A stretch of 64,000 nt of DNA, taken from positions 58,965-122,964 of the forward strand of contig NZ_BRVP01000012.1 of the NCBI RefSeq assembly GCF_027924145.1. Direction: 5' to 3'. How positions within the stretch are numbered: position 1 is the first letter of the stretch; every line of letters starts with the position of its first letter. The notes beneath the pieces are model-generated. The model saw only the letters and a program-made list of their open reading frames with translations, made no database searches and was not told where the DNA came from. Shown one piece after another: positions 19,101-26,747 of the stretch. Made by a program: the position numbers and the translations under genes. This DNA is from Neptunitalea chrysea. Lineage in GTDB: Bacteria > Bacteroidota > Bacteroidia > Flavobacteriales > Flavobacteriaceae.

Positions 19101-19621
19101 ATTGAACCAAAGGCAATGATAATAACAATAACCAATGCCGGAATTAGCAGATACTTTGCATACTTTACATTGCTCTTAAAATTAATTGCTAACTGAAACG
19201 GTATAGGATTAAGTTCTACACTCTTTTGTTCGATACTTGCCAATAACAATTCAGAATCAGTAACATTTTCAGCTAATTGAACTAGATTAATAAGTTTATC
19301 ACTAACATTTGAAAAATGATTGCCAATTATTCTAGAAGCACTTTTATTATCTAACCCATTTTTTAGTTTAAATAAATAAGCCAATGGTATACCAATAAAT
19401 CTAACAAAAAGAGAAACTTCAATAACTACAAAAACCCAAAACAAAATCATTCTAGCCGTAGTAGATAACCAAAGAAAATGTTCCACAAGTAACGTGAAAA
19501 TAAAATAGCATAAACCTATTGTAAAAAATAATATACTACCCTTAATCAATTCATTTACGTAATACTTTTTTATGAATTGACTAAGTTTTTCCCTTATACT
19601 ATCAAAACTCGTATTCTGCAT
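16166..19621 (-). CDS. Giant DUF4175 family membrane protein with coiled coil and collagen-like segment
   Basis: A 1151-residue protein that matches the Bacteroidota DUF4175 family. Hydrophobic segments lie near residues 25-50, 55-75 and about 155-175, followed by a beta-rich region (to about 490). A very long charged coiled coil (about 495-760, rich in E/K/Q) comes next, then a Gly-rich collagen-like low-complexity stretch around 945-1010 (GDKEGGNKEGDKGSKGQKG), and a helical C-terminus. Function unknown; the architecture suggests a large envelope scaffold. It is co-transcribed with ybeY and mnmG in the same direction, with an eight-base overlap to ybeY. The low-complexity stretch creates spurious frames on both strands. 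Confidence 0.88.
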   Translation of the reverse strand: MQNTSFDSIREKLSQFIKKYYVNELIKGSILFFTIGLCYFIFTLLVEHFLWLSTTARMILFWVFVVIEVSLFVRFIGIPLAYLFKLKNGLDNKSASRIIGNHFSNVSDKLINLVQLAENVTDSELLLASIEQKSVELNPIPFQLAINFKSNVKYAKYLLIPALVIVIIIAFGSITWFTDSYSRVVNYSRYYEPPAPFHFNVLNKNLKGEEGKAYTVYTKIVGNVLPESVIISYNNQEYFMKRTGSDTYQYEFTNLNDAIDFHLKSDQVSSRRYTLDVIKVPVVLKFKMFLDYPSYTGKKDEELKSTGNGVVPEGTRVSWKLETAATDKVVFATRDTTELFTKDDELFAYSKQLFNDLNYEISTNNKEVNAYESFKYKLNVIKDEYPTITLQYVKDSSVVSTYVVKGKVTDDYGVSSAQLVYYKSNNPNEIKKVNIPVNKSTSDEFLSVFPDSLQLETGFTYEFYYQVFDNDPIHGSKKSVSKVFRYNALTNAEIEDKILENQKNNIRDLDKSFKEFDKNDKELDELSKLQKERNQLSYSDKEKINDYLKKEQKQLDNMERLSDKLKENLENFKKENDLQDTTDKFLQERLERLQKKLEEERKLMEEMQKYMDKLSKEELAEKLEEVKKQKSKSSRDSKQMLELVKRYYVAQKSEMLGKDLEELSKEQEQLANEPTEKNTSEEQKNVNEKFNKISEELKDLQEENKKLQKPMDIPDETEKSEDVKQDQEEATEDLENSEESDNEQQKQEAQKSAKQKQKSAAKKMKQMSGGMKSALKMQGGQSMEEDVEMLRQILDNLIVVSNQQEDIEEQLSKYITTSGGFSKHLIEQQELKEMFEHVDDSLMVLASRQPMISVVINDEIEEIYFNMDKSLERLAENKVYQGLGSQQYSLTHINNLANLLSDALSNMQSAMKMQGSGSGQGNSSSPGMQLSDIIMSQQELNGKMSGQKSGEGESGEGEKSKQKGDKEGGNKEGDKGSKGQKGKDGKEGKNGQDGQGGEGGTNGAGGTGNGNSENNIEKIYEIYKQQQLLRQELEKQLSDKLSDAEYRSLQKIAKDAESVEEELLSRGITESVLNKMKQIEQQLIKLENASFEQGKKQERKSTTNTRDYGGNRDKIEALKEYFNQVEILNRQVLPLRQFYKEKVNQYFKTND

Positions 19622-19734
19622 CTACAACCTTAATTACATTAATTTATTAACCGAAAAATTCTTTGTTATAACTTATAAAATTACAATATAATATTATATA
19701 AACAGGTTATTAACATGTAAACTTAAAATCTTTG

Positions 19735-19742
19735 TATTTTTG
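19735..19742 (+). promoter_or_regulatory. Promoter -7 element of gltX
   Basis: TATTTTTG matches TAnnTTTG, 18 bases before the ATG at 19761. The alternative TTG start at 19740 lies inside the box, so it is rejected. Confidence 0.55.
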
Positions 19743-19760
19743 CAATCCAAAAACATAAAA

Positions 19761-21284
19761 ATGATGACTAAACCGGTAAGAGTACGTTTTGCACCAAGTC
19801 CTACAGGACCCCTGCACATAGGAGGTGTTCGTACAGCTTTATTCAATTATTTATTTGCTAAAAAACACAATGGTATCTTCTATGTAAGAATAGAAGATAC
19901 AGACCAAAACAGATTTGTAGAAGGTGCTGAAGCATACATATTTGAATCGTTAAAATGGTTAGGTATAACACCCGATGAAACGGTAGGTGTTAATGAAAAG
20001 TTTGGTCCGTACAGACAAAGTGAACGTAAAGATTTATATAAACAATTTGTAGACCAGCTTATTGATGCAGGTAAAGCATATTATGCATTTGATACTGCAG
20101 ACGCTTTAAACTCGTATAGAGCCAAGGCAGAGTCAGAAGGTACCACCTTTATCTACAATTGGGAAAACCGAGAAACATTTGATACTTCTCTTAATTTATC
20201 AAAAGAAGCATTAGATGTGCGTCTTACAAATGGTGATCCATTCGTAATCCGTTTTAAAATGTATGATGCTACCACAGATGCTCCTACTATAGAAGCTACC
20301 GACTTAATACGTGGTAATGTAAGTTTTAAAAGAGCTTTATTAGATGATAAAGTTTTATTTAAACAAGATGGCTTACCAACCTATCACTTGGCTAATATTG
20401 TAGACGACCATTTAATGGAAACTTCTCATGTAATACGTGGTGAAGAATGGTTACCTTCGCTCCCGTTACATATTGCTTTGTATGATGCTTTTAAATGGGA
20501 TGCTCCAGAATTTGCACATTTACCATTGATAATGAAACCTGTAGGTAAAGGAAAATTAAGCAAACGTGATGGCGATAAATTAGGATTCCCTGTATTTCCG
20601 TTAGACTGGAAAACAGCCGACAGTTTTTCTATGGGATACAGAGAACAAGGATATTTCCCTGAAGCTGTTGTAAACTTTCTGGCATTATTAGGCTGGAATG
20701 ACGGTACAGATAAAGAATTATTTACCTTAGAAGAACTAATACAAAGTTTTGATATTAGCAGAGTACATAAATCTGGAGCAAAATTTGACCCAGAGAAAAA
20801 CAAATGGTTTAACCACCAATACTTACAGACCCAATCTGATGCTGCAATTGCTAAGTTATACCTACCAATTGTAACTAACTATAAGGCTGATGCCACATTA
20901 GACTATGTTGCAAAAGTTGTTACATTAGTAAAAGAACGTGCCAACTTTATAACTGATCTATGGGACTTATCGGACTACTTTTTTGTGTCTCCTAATGAAT
21001 ACGATGCCAAGGCTTCTAAAAAACAGTGGAAAGAACAAACTCCAGATATCATGAAAGAACTTGTACAAGTACTTTATGGTATACCCGATTTTAGCTCTCA
21101 AAATACCGAAACCATTGTTAAAACATGGTTACAAGATAAGGGCTACGGATTCGGACAAGTAATGCCGCCATTCCGATTGGCATTAGTCGGTGCCATGAAA
21201 GGACCACATATTTTTGATATATCAGAATTACTAGGAAAACAAGAAACAATATCGCGCTTAGAAAAAGCCATAACAACATTATAA
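19761..21284 (+). CDS. gltX: Glutamyl-tRNA synthetase
   Basis: A 507-residue class I aminoacyl-tRNA synthetase. The HIGH motif is APSPTGPLHIGG near residues 10-21, the DVVRGEEWLPS-type segment is here HVIRGEEWLPSLPLH, and the KMSKS loop is KLSKRDGDKLG near residue 275. It charges tRNA-Glu in the cytoplasm. Two adjacent ATGs (19761 and 19764) are possible starts; the first is used. glnS is present 2.3 kb away, so the organism need not rely on GluRS to charge tRNA-Gln. The transcript ends at the hairpin at 21291. Confidence 0.97.
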   Translation: MMTKPVRVRFAPSPTGPLHIGGVRTALFNYLFAKKHNGIFYVRIEDTDQNRFVEGAEAYIFESLKWLGITPDETVGVNEKFGPYRQSERKDLYKQFVDQLIDAGKAYYAFDTADALNSYRAKAESEGTTFIYNWENRETFDTSLNLSKEALDVRLTNGDPFVIRFKMYDATTDAPTIEATDLIRGNVSFKRALLDDKVLFKQDGLPTYHLANIVDDHLMETSHVIRGEEWLPSLPLHIALYDAFKWDAPEFAHLPLIMKPVGKGKLSKRDGDKLGFPVFPLDWKTADSFSMGYREQGYFPEAVVNFLALLGWNDGTDKELFTLEELIQSFDISRVHKSGAKFDPEKNKWFNHQYLQTQSDAAIAKLYLPIVTNYKADATLDYVAKVVTLVKERANFITDLWDLSDYFFVSPNEYDAKASKKQWKEQTPDIMKELVQVLYGIPDFSSQNTETIVKTWLQDKGYGFGQVMPPFRLALVGAMKGPHIFDISELLGKQETISRLEKAITTL

Positions 21285-21290
21285 AATTTT

Positions 21291-21318
21291 GAGCCACTTA
21301 ATAAAGTGGCTTTTTTTA
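21291..21318 (+). terminator. Terminator of gltX
   Basis: GAGCCACTT and AAGTGGCTT flank a short loop and run into TTTTTTT, seven bases after the stop. Confidence 0.85.
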
Positions 21319-21401
21319 TACTGTAACTTTATTTGTACATTCACGACTAATATAATCGTTCATTCACTTACACTTAAAACTAATCAATACATTTTATCAT
21401 T

Positions 21402-22358
21402 ATGGAAAATTTAGGTCTCATTTTTTTTATTGGTCTAATTATAGTTATTTTATTTGGTTGCTTATTCACAGTTAAACAACAAACTGCAGCTATTATTGAA
21501 ACATTCGGTAAATTTAGTACTATTCGTCAATCAGGATTACAGTTTAAAATACCCCTATTTCAACGTATTGCAGGAAAGGTAAGTTTAAAAATTCAACAAT
21601 TAGATGTAATAGTTGAAACAAAAACATTAGATGATGTATTTGTACGCTTAAAAGTATCTGTACAATATGTAGTTATTAAAGACAAAGTATATGATGCTTT
21701 TTACAAATTAGAGTATCCACACGATCAGATTACATCTTACGTATTTGATGTAGTTAGAGCCGAGGTACCTAAAATGAAATTAGACAATGTATTTGTAAAG
21801 AAAGACGATATTGCTATTGCAGTAAAAGCCGAATTACAAGATGCTATGATAGAATATGGTTTTGATATCATTAAAACGCTTGTAACAGATATTGACCCTG
21901 ATTCACAGGTTAAGGAAGCTATGAACCGAATTAATGCCGCAGAACGCCAGAAAACAGCTGCTCAGTTCGATGGAGATGCACAACGTATTCTTATTGTTGA
22001 AAAAGCACGTGCTGAAGCCGAAAGTAAACGTTTACAAGGTCAAGGTATTGCAGACCAACGTAGAGAAATTGCCCGTGGTCTTGAAGAATCTGTAGAAGTG
22101 CTAAACCGAGTTGGTATTAGCTCTCAAGAAGCTTCTGCCCTTATTGTTGTAACGCAACACTACGATACATTACAATCTATTGGTGAGGAAACTAATAGTA
22201 ACTTAATCTTGCTACCTAACAGTCCACAAGCCGGTAGTGACATGCTAAACAATATGGTTGCTTCTTTTACAGCTAGTAACCAAATTAGTGAAACCATGAA
22301 AGAACAAAAGAAAAATGCTGCAAAAAAGGACACCGACAAAAATAAAGATGATCAATAA
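21402..22358 (+). CDS. SPFH/Band 7 domain membrane protein (HIR-like)
   Basis: A 318-residue protein. One N-terminal transmembrane segment (about 4-22) is followed by the SPFH domain (about 25-190: QQTAAIIETFGKFSTIRQSG, IPLFQRIAGKVSLKIQQLDV). An AE-rich helical region follows (EKARAEAESKRLQGQGIADQ), and a charged KKNAAKKDTDKNKDD tail. SPFH proteins oligomerise into membrane microdomain cages and often influence proteases or stress responses. The sequence resembles the plant hypersensitive-induced-response subgroup. It is monocistronic, lying between the gltX terminator and its own hairpin. Confidence 0.9.
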   Translation: MENLGLIFFIGLIIVILFGCLFTVKQQTAAIIETFGKFSTIRQSGLQFKIPLFQRIAGKVSLKIQQLDVIVETKTLDDVFVRLKVSVQYVVIKDKVYDAFYKLEYPHDQITSYVFDVVRAEVPKMKLDNVFVKKDDIAIAVKAELQDAMIEYGFDIIKTLVTDIDPDSQVKEAMNRINAAERQKTAAQFDGDAQRILIVEKARAEAESKRLQGQGIADQRREIARGLEESVEVLNRVGISSQEASALIVVTQHYDTLQSIGEETNSNLILLPNSPQAGSDMLNNMVASFTASNQISETMKEQKKNAAKKDTDKNKDDQ

Positions 22359-22380
22359 TAAGTACAGTAACTTATAAGTT

Positions 22381-22419
22381 AAAAAAAACCTGATAGATAA
22401 TGTTTCTATCAGGTTTTTT
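22381..22419 (+). terminator. Terminator of the SPFH gene
   Basis: AAAAACCTGATAGA and TCTATCAGGTTTTTT form a long stem around a 6-base loop. It may also end the convergent small-gene operon. Confidence 0.85.
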
Positions 22420-22449
22420 GATTTAAACTAACCAAATTACTCAAACTAA

Positions 22450-22647
22450 TTATACAAACTTTTTAACTATATATCTAATTAAATATTTTATCAAAATTCC
22501 TTTAAAGCCACTTACTAATTTAATAGGATTTAATTCATCTTTTGTTTTAGTAACGTTCAATTTCACCTTTTCCAATGCAATATCACGCTCTAACTTACGA
22601 ATGGCTAAATCATTATCTATTTCTTTAAAGCTTTTATATACTCGCAT
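22450..22647 (-). CDS. Small conserved Flavobacteria protein (DUF6327-like)
   Basis: A 65-residue basic protein (opening MRVYKSFKEIDNDLAIRKLE) made of one long helix, then a weakly hydrophobic C-terminus (ILIKYLIRYIVKKFV). It resembles the small protein usually found after the YtxH and holin-like genes in Flavobacteriaceae, which I recall as DUF6327; I am not certain of the number. It is the last gene of a three-gene operon (23401 to 22450), 18 bases after the holin-like gene. Its function is unknown; association with the inner membrane is inferred. Confidence 0.65.
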   Translation of the reverse strand: MRVYKSFKEIDNDLAIRKLERDIALEKVKLNVTKTKDELNPIKLVSGFKGILIKYLIRYIVKKFV

Positions 22648-22665
22648 GCTATGTTACTTTAAAGA

Positions 22666-23025
22666 TTAATCTTTATCATTTAATTCATCAAAGAAACTAG
22701 TTGAAAACTTTTCCAAAATCTTTCGTTCCATAAACTTATTGTTGTAAAGAAATATAAAAGCAACCACTATATAAAAAACACCTACTATCAGAAATCCTAA
22801 TGCTAGATTATCCAATAAATCACCAATGCCTATAGAAATAGCAAAAGAAATAAATATGATTCCAATTACCAGTATAAAACCAGTAATCAGTATTTTAGAT
22901 AATGAAGTAATACTTAAAGTTAAAAGTTTAAATACTTTTAATTTATAGTATGAAATACTCGCCTTTACATACTTCTGAGTATTTTCATTTACCCCATTAA
23001 CGTTATCTTTAATGTCATCAAACAT
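22666..23025 (-). CDS. Phage-holin-like (holin III superfamily) membrane protein
   Basis: A 119-residue protein. A soluble N-terminal helix (about 1-40) is followed by two transmembrane helices (about 41-66 and 72-96), then a charged tail with FMERKILEKFSTSFFDE. The layout matches the Phage_holin_3_6 family, which in chromosomes of this group occurs in stress-related operons with a YtxH protein rather than in prophages. There are no phage genes nearby. It is the middle gene of a three-gene operon, 19 bases after the YtxH gene. Confidence 0.7.
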   Translation of the reverse strand: MFDDIKDNVNGVNENTQKYVKASISYYKLKVFKLLTLSITSLSKILITGFILVIGIIFISFAISIGIGDLLDNLALGFLIVGVFYIVVAFIFLYNNKFMERKILEKFSTSFFDELNDKD

Positions 23026-23044
23026 ATTGGTTGGTTACCTCTTA

Positions 23045-23401
23045 TTATACATTTGTTTCTTCAACAAATTCATTTCCTTTATGCAGTTTTGCATTTTTCT
23101 CTTTAAGAATTTCAAGCTTACGCTCCATAGCATTTATTGCATCCTCAGCCTTGTAACTCATATTAGAAACTACATCTTCAAGTTTCTCTTCAAAATCTTG
23201 TTTTCTAATTTCGGCTGTATGCGTTAATTCATCTGCTATTTTAGAAACTCTGATAGCAATATCATCTTTAGCCTCTATTGCTTTATCTTTAATTTTCTTT
23301 CTAGTTTTCTCACCTTTTTCTGGTGCAAATAAAATTCCTAATGCAGCGCCTAAAGCCGTTCCTGCAGCTAATGCAATAATGGTACTTCCTGTCTTATTCA
23401 T
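23045..23401 (-). CDS. YtxH domain protein
   Basis: A 118-residue protein. The N-terminal glycine-zipper-like hydrophobic helix (ALAAGTALGAALGILFAPEK, residues about 10-29) followed by GEKTRKKIKDKAIEAKDD is the YtxH signature. The rest is a charged helix. YtxH proteins are small inner-membrane or envelope proteins linked to general stress in other bacteria. It is first in the operon with the holin-like and DUF6327-like genes. Confidence 0.85.
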   Translation of the reverse strand: MNKTGSTIIALAAGTALGAALGILFAPEKGEKTRKKIKDKAIEAKDDIAIRVSKIADELTHTAEIRKQDFEEKLEDVVSNMSYKAEDAINAMERKLEILKEKNAKLHKGNEFVEETNV

Positions 23402-23507
23402 AACAATGTTTAATTTTGGTCTATTAATTTTTTCTGAAACTAAATTACACTGATTACTAAAAACATAGTGTTAAACAGCCGTTAATTGATAATACATTAA
23501 CAAAACA

Positions 23508-23533
23508 AAAAAGCACCCAAATTGGGTGCTTTT
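23508..23533 (-). terminator. Terminator of glnS
   Basis: AAAAGCACCCAA and TTGGGTGCTTTT form a nearly perfect palindrome downstream of glnS, with a T-run on the minus strand. Confidence 0.85.
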
Positions 23534-23556
23534 ACTATATTTAAAACTTAAACAAG

Positions 23557-25239
23557 TTACTTACTTTCTAACTTAGCCCAAGTATCACGTAGACTAACAG
23601 TTTTATTAAATACAATAGAATTTTCTGAAGTATCTTTATCTACACAGAAATAACCCAATCTCTGAAACTGAAAAGTTTCACCTTCTTTAACATTTTTTAA
23701 ACTAGGTTCTACAAATCCTTTAACCACATTTAATGAATCTGGATTTATAAACTCAAGAAAATCAACCTCTTTATGTGAGTCTGGTGCCGCATCATTAAAC
23801 AAACGGTCATACAAACGTACTTCAACTTGCTCTGCATGTGCAACAGATACCCAATGCAACGTACCTTTTACTTTACGCATACTAGCCTCTGTACCACTTC
23901 CACTCTTACTATCTACATCATAGGTACAATGTATTTCAGTAATAGTACCATCAGCATCTTTTACACAACTCTCCGCTTTAATAATATATGCATTCTTAAG
24001 ACGTACTTCTCCACCCAATTTTAAACGGAAAAACTTACGATTTGCTTCCTCTCTAAAATCTTCTCTTTCAATATAAATTTCACGTGAAAACGGAACCTTT
24101 CTATACGTCATCACTTCTTCCTCCGGATTATTTTCAGCATCCAACCATTCCTCTTGTCCTTCAGGATAGTTAGTAATAATCACTTTAACCGGATCTAATA
24201 CTGCCATTACACGTGCTGCTTTCTTATTAAGATCTTCACGTACACAATACTCTAACAATGAAACATCGATAAGATTATCTCGCTTAGCAATACCAATAGT
24301 ATCTGCAAAGTTTCTAATAGAATCAGGAGTATACCCTCTTCTTCTTAAACCAGAAATAGTAGGCATACGCGGATCATCCCAAGCAGTTACAAACTTCTCT
24401 TGTACAAGTTTTAATAACTTACGTTTACTAACAATAGTATGACTTAAATTTCTGCGAGCAAATTCACGTTGTTTTGGTCGTACCTTTTCAATATCGTATA
24501 CCTGATCTAAAAACCAATCATATAACTCACGGTGCATAGCAAATTCAAGCGTACAAAATGAATGCGAAACCTGTTCTAAGTAATCACTTTCACCATGTGC
24601 CCAGTCATACATTGGGTAAATACACCAATTATTGGCAGTTCTATGATGATACTTATGTATAATTCTATACATAATAGGATCACGCATAAGCATATTAGAA
24701 GAGGCCATATCTATTTTAGCACGCAACACATGAGAACCGGCTTCAAACTCACCATTTTTCATACGTTCTAACAAATCAAGATTCTCGTCTACACTTCTAT
24801 TTCTAAACGGACTATCCGTACCAGGCACTGTAGGAGTACCTTTCTGTTTAGCCATTTCATCAGATGACTGAGAATCTACATATGCCTTACCCGCTTTAAT
24901 AAACTCAACTGCCCACTTATATAAATCAGGAAAATAATCTGATGCATAACACTCATGTGCCCATTTAAAACCAAGCCATTCTACATCTCTCTTAATAGCA
25001 TCTACATACTCTTGCTCTTCCTTTTCAGGATTTGTATCATCGAAACGTAAATTAACGGGGGCATCGTACTTTAAACCCAACCCAAAGTTTAAACATATAG
25101 AACTAGCATGTCCAATATGTAAATAACCATTTGGTTCTGGTGGAAATCTAAATCTTAAGTGATCTGTAGAAAATCCGTTTCTAAGATCTTCTTCTATAAT
25201 ATGCTCTATAAAATTAAGCGATTTCTTTTCTTCTGACAT
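23557..25239 (-). CDS. glnS: Glutaminyl-tRNA synthetase
   Basis: A 560-residue class I synthetase of usual bacterial length. The HIGH motif is PEPNGYLHIGHA near residues 32-43 and the KMSKS-like loop is HTIVSKRKLLKL near residue 268. Two C-terminal anticodon-binding beta barrels follow (about 340-550). It charges tRNA-Gln in the cytoplasm. The gene is monocistronic, divergent from folB. Confidence 0.97.
   Translation of the reverse strand: MSEEKKSLNFIEHIIEEDLRNGFSTDHLRFRFPPEPNGYLHIGHASSICLNFGLGLKYDAPVNLRFDDTNPEKEEQEYVDAIKRDVEWLGFKWAHECYASDYFPDLYKWAVEFIKAGKAYVDSQSSDEMAKQKGTPTVPGTDSPFRNRSVDENLDLLERMKNGEFEAGSHVLRAKIDMASSNMLMRDPIMYRIIHKYHHRTANNWCIYPMYDWAHGESDYLEQVSHSFCTLEFAMHRELYDWFLDQVYDIEKVRPKQREFARRNLSHTIVSKRKLLKLVQEKFVTAWDDPRMPTISGLRRRGYTPDSIRNFADTIGIAKRDNLIDVSLLEYCVREDLNKKAARVMAVLDPVKVIITNYPEGQEEWLDAENNPEEEVMTYRKVPFSREIYIEREDFREEANRKFFRLKLGGEVRLKNAYIIKAESCVKDADGTITEIHCTYDVDSKSGSGTEASMRKVKGTLHWVSVAHAEQVEVRLYDRLFNDAAPDSHKEVDFLEFINPDSLNVVKGFVEPSLKNVKEGETFQFQRLGYFCVDKDTSENSIVFNKTVSLRDTWAKLESK
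24076..24089 (+). other. parS-like palindrome core in glnS
   Basis: ATTTCACGTGAAAA contains the perfect palindrome TTTCACGTGAAA inside coding sequence. It lacks the outer parS bases, so it is probably not a strong site. Confidence 0.25.
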
Positions 25240-25267
25240 AAATATCTACAATGAATAAGATTATATA

Positions 25268-25275
25268 CAAAAATA
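25268..25275 (-). promoter_or_regulatory. Probable promoter -7 element of glnS
   Basis: On the minus strand this reads TATTTTTG, 28 bases before the start. Confidence 0.4.
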
Positions 25276-25326
25276 GAAATTAGTAACAACATACCTCATA
25301 CAAAGCTATGATAATTACGTAATGCG

Positions 25327-25334
25327 TACATTTG
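25327..25334 (+). promoter_or_regulatory. Promoter -7 element of folB
   Basis: TACATTTG matches TAnnTTTG, 19 bases before the ATG of folB. Confidence 0.5.
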
Positions 25335-25353
25335 TATTCTTATTTTACGCTGT

Positions 25354-25719
25354 ATGGGAATTATTAAAGTAACGAATATAAAAATATACGCCTACCATGG
25401 TTGTCTAACTGAAGAGAGTAAAATAGGTAGCAACTACCGAGTAGACGTTACTGTAAAAGCGAATCTACAACCCTCTGCCAAATCTGATAATCTACCTGAT
25501 ACTGTTGATTATGTACACATTAATAAAATAGTAAAAGAAGAAATGCAAATACGTTCAAAGCTACTAGAACATGTAGCTAAACGTATAATTGACCGCATAT
25601 TTATAGAAATAGAAATAGCAGATGAAGCTACTGTTGCCGTATCTAAAATTAATCCGCCAATTGGTGGTAATGTTGAAATGGTAACTATAGAGATAAATCT
25701 TAAAAGGGACAGCTTTTAA
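25354..25719 (+). CDS. folB: Dihydroneopterin aldolase
   Basis: A 121-residue protein of the expected small size. The opening IKVTNIKIYAYHGCLTEESK contains the active-site-proximal YHG motif (residues about 13-15), and SKINPPIGGNVEMVTIEI is the conserved C-terminal strand with a Pro-Pro-Ile bend. FolB converts 7,8-dihydroneopterin to 6-hydroxymethyl-dihydropterin and glycolaldehyde in folate synthesis. It forms an octamer in known members. It is followed by tRNA-Cys, which has its own promoter. Confidence 0.93.
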   Translation: MGIIKVTNIKIYAYHGCLTEESKIGSNYRVDVTVKANLQPSAKSDNLPDTVDYVHINKIVKEEMQIRSKLLEHVAKRIIDRIFIEIEIADEATVAVSKINPPIGGNVEMVTIEINLKRDSF

Positions 25720-25747
25720 AGTACAGTATATTTAAAACCGATTTTTC

Positions 25748-25777
25748 TTGAAATTATAAAAATATTTAGTAGATTTG
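25748..25777 (+). promoter_or_regulatory. Full Bacteroidota promoter of tRNA-Cys
   Basis: TTG at 25748-25750, a 19-base spacer and TAGATTTG at 25770-25777 fit the consensus TTG-N19-TAnnTTTG exactly, 12 bases before the tRNA. Confidence 0.85.
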
Positions 25778-25789
25778 CGCTCCTGTTAT

Positions 25790-25863
25790 GGCATCGTGGC
25801 CGAGTGGCTAGGCAGTGGTCTGCAAAACCATGTACAGCGGTTCGAATCCGCTCGATGCCTCCA
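25790..25863 (+). tRNA. tRNA-Cys (anticodon GCA)
   Basis: A cloverleaf can be drawn by hand. The acceptor GGCATCG pairs with CGATGCC, the discriminator is U, and CCA is encoded. The D arm contains GCCGAGTGGCTAGGC, the anticodon loop is CTGCAAA with GCA at 25822-25824, and the T arm is AGCGG-TTCGAAT-CCGCT. U73 is a known identity element for tRNA-Cys. Confidence 0.97.
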
Positions 25864-25867
25864 AAAC

Positions 25868-25904
25868 TAAAAGAGCTGTTTAAGATTAAACAGCTCTTTT
25901 TTTA
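25868..25904 (+). terminator. Bidirectional terminator between tRNA-Cys and the LysE gene
   Basis: AAGAGCTGTTTA and TAAACAGCTCTT with an AGAT-type loop, followed by T-runs on the plus strand. It also sits at the end of the convergent LysE gene. Confidence 0.85.
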
Positions 25905-26615
25905 TTCTATAGTTTTCAAGGTATCTTTTTTATATCCCTGATTAATTTCTAAACGTTTTTCAAGATATTTTTTTTCTTTCGGAAACAAACCTTGAAAGAT
26001 TAAAAAACAACCAAATACAATAATAATTACACTAATAATTCTTTTAATCTTATGAATTAAATGCGGAGTTAATTTATTTTTTAATTGCTTAGCCAGTACT
26101 ATTTTTATAGCGTCTACAACTAAATAAGTAACTACAATACTAGTAAAGAAAACAATAATTCTATTAGGTTGCATATCTAACTTTGGTCCCATTGATAACA
26201 GTACAATTAGCCAAAATCCTAAAACACCAATATTAATAAAGTTTAAAATAAAGCCTTTAAAGAAAAACATCAGATAGTTATTGTTAGCAACATCCTCTAC
26301 CTTATACTCCTCTTCTAATTTCTTATTATAATCTCTTTTCTCTTTTATATACCCATAAATACCATAGGTTAGCATAATTGCACCTCCTAAAATAAATAAA
26401 AAAGGGTCATCTTTAATACGTTCTAAAAGCTTTGAAGTACTAAAATACGCTACTAATATAAAAAATACATCACCTGTTGCTGCCCCTAAATCCAACACCA
26501 TTGCAGCTCTAAATCCTTTACTAACACTGGTTTCTATAACAAGGAAAAAAATAGGTCCTATAGTAAAAGCAAGCACCACCCCTAACGGAATAGCTGCTAT
26601 AATATCATCTAACAT
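25902..26615 (-). CDS. LysE family translocator
   Basis: A 237-residue membrane protein with about six hydrophobic segments. The opening IAAIPLGVVLAFTIGPIFFL and the ETSVSKGFRAAMVLDLGAAT segment are typical of LysE/RhtB exporters: a GP motif in helix 1, then a Gly/Ala-rich loop. The family exports amino acids or related solutes; the substrate here is unknown. The tail (LFPKEKKYLEKRLEINQGYK) is charged and cytoplasmic. It is monocistronic and converges on tRNA-Cys. Confidence 0.88.
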   Translation of the reverse strand: MLDDIIAAIPLGVVLAFTIGPIFFLVIETSVSKGFRAAMVLDLGAATGDVFFILVAYFSTSKLLERIKDDPFLFILGGAIMLTYGIYGYIKEKRDYNKKLEEEYKVEDVANNNYLMFFFKGFILNFINIGVLGFWLIVLLSMGPKLDMQPNRIIVFFTSIVVTYLVVDAIKIVLAKQLKNKLTPHLIHKIKRIISVIIIVFGCFLIFQGLFPKEKKYLEKRLEINQGYKKDTLKTIE

Positions 26616-26674
26616 TCTCTCAAATTATCTAATTACTAGAAATCTTTTCTTTATCAAAAATAAAGAATAAAGAA

Positions 26675-26706
26675 AAAAAAGCATTATAATTTTAAAATTA
26701 TAATGC
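26675..26706 (-). terminator. Terminator of the GIN-domain gene
   Basis: A 26-base perfect palindrome built from GCATTATAATTTT and its complement, followed on the minus strand by an eight-T run. Confidence 0.8.
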
Positions 26707-26747
26707 TTTATTCTTGCTATTAACAATAATTTAATAAAAACTAAACA

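Noticed and set aside
22666..23025. Prophage remnant suggested by the holin-like protein
   Set aside because: No other phage genes, integrase or attachment sites nearby; it sits in a compact chromosomal operon with a YtxH gene.
25861..25904. Attachment site or integrated element at the tRNA-Cys 3' end
   Set aside because: The tRNA is followed at once by a normal terminator and a LysE gene; no integrase and no duplicated tRNA end were seen.
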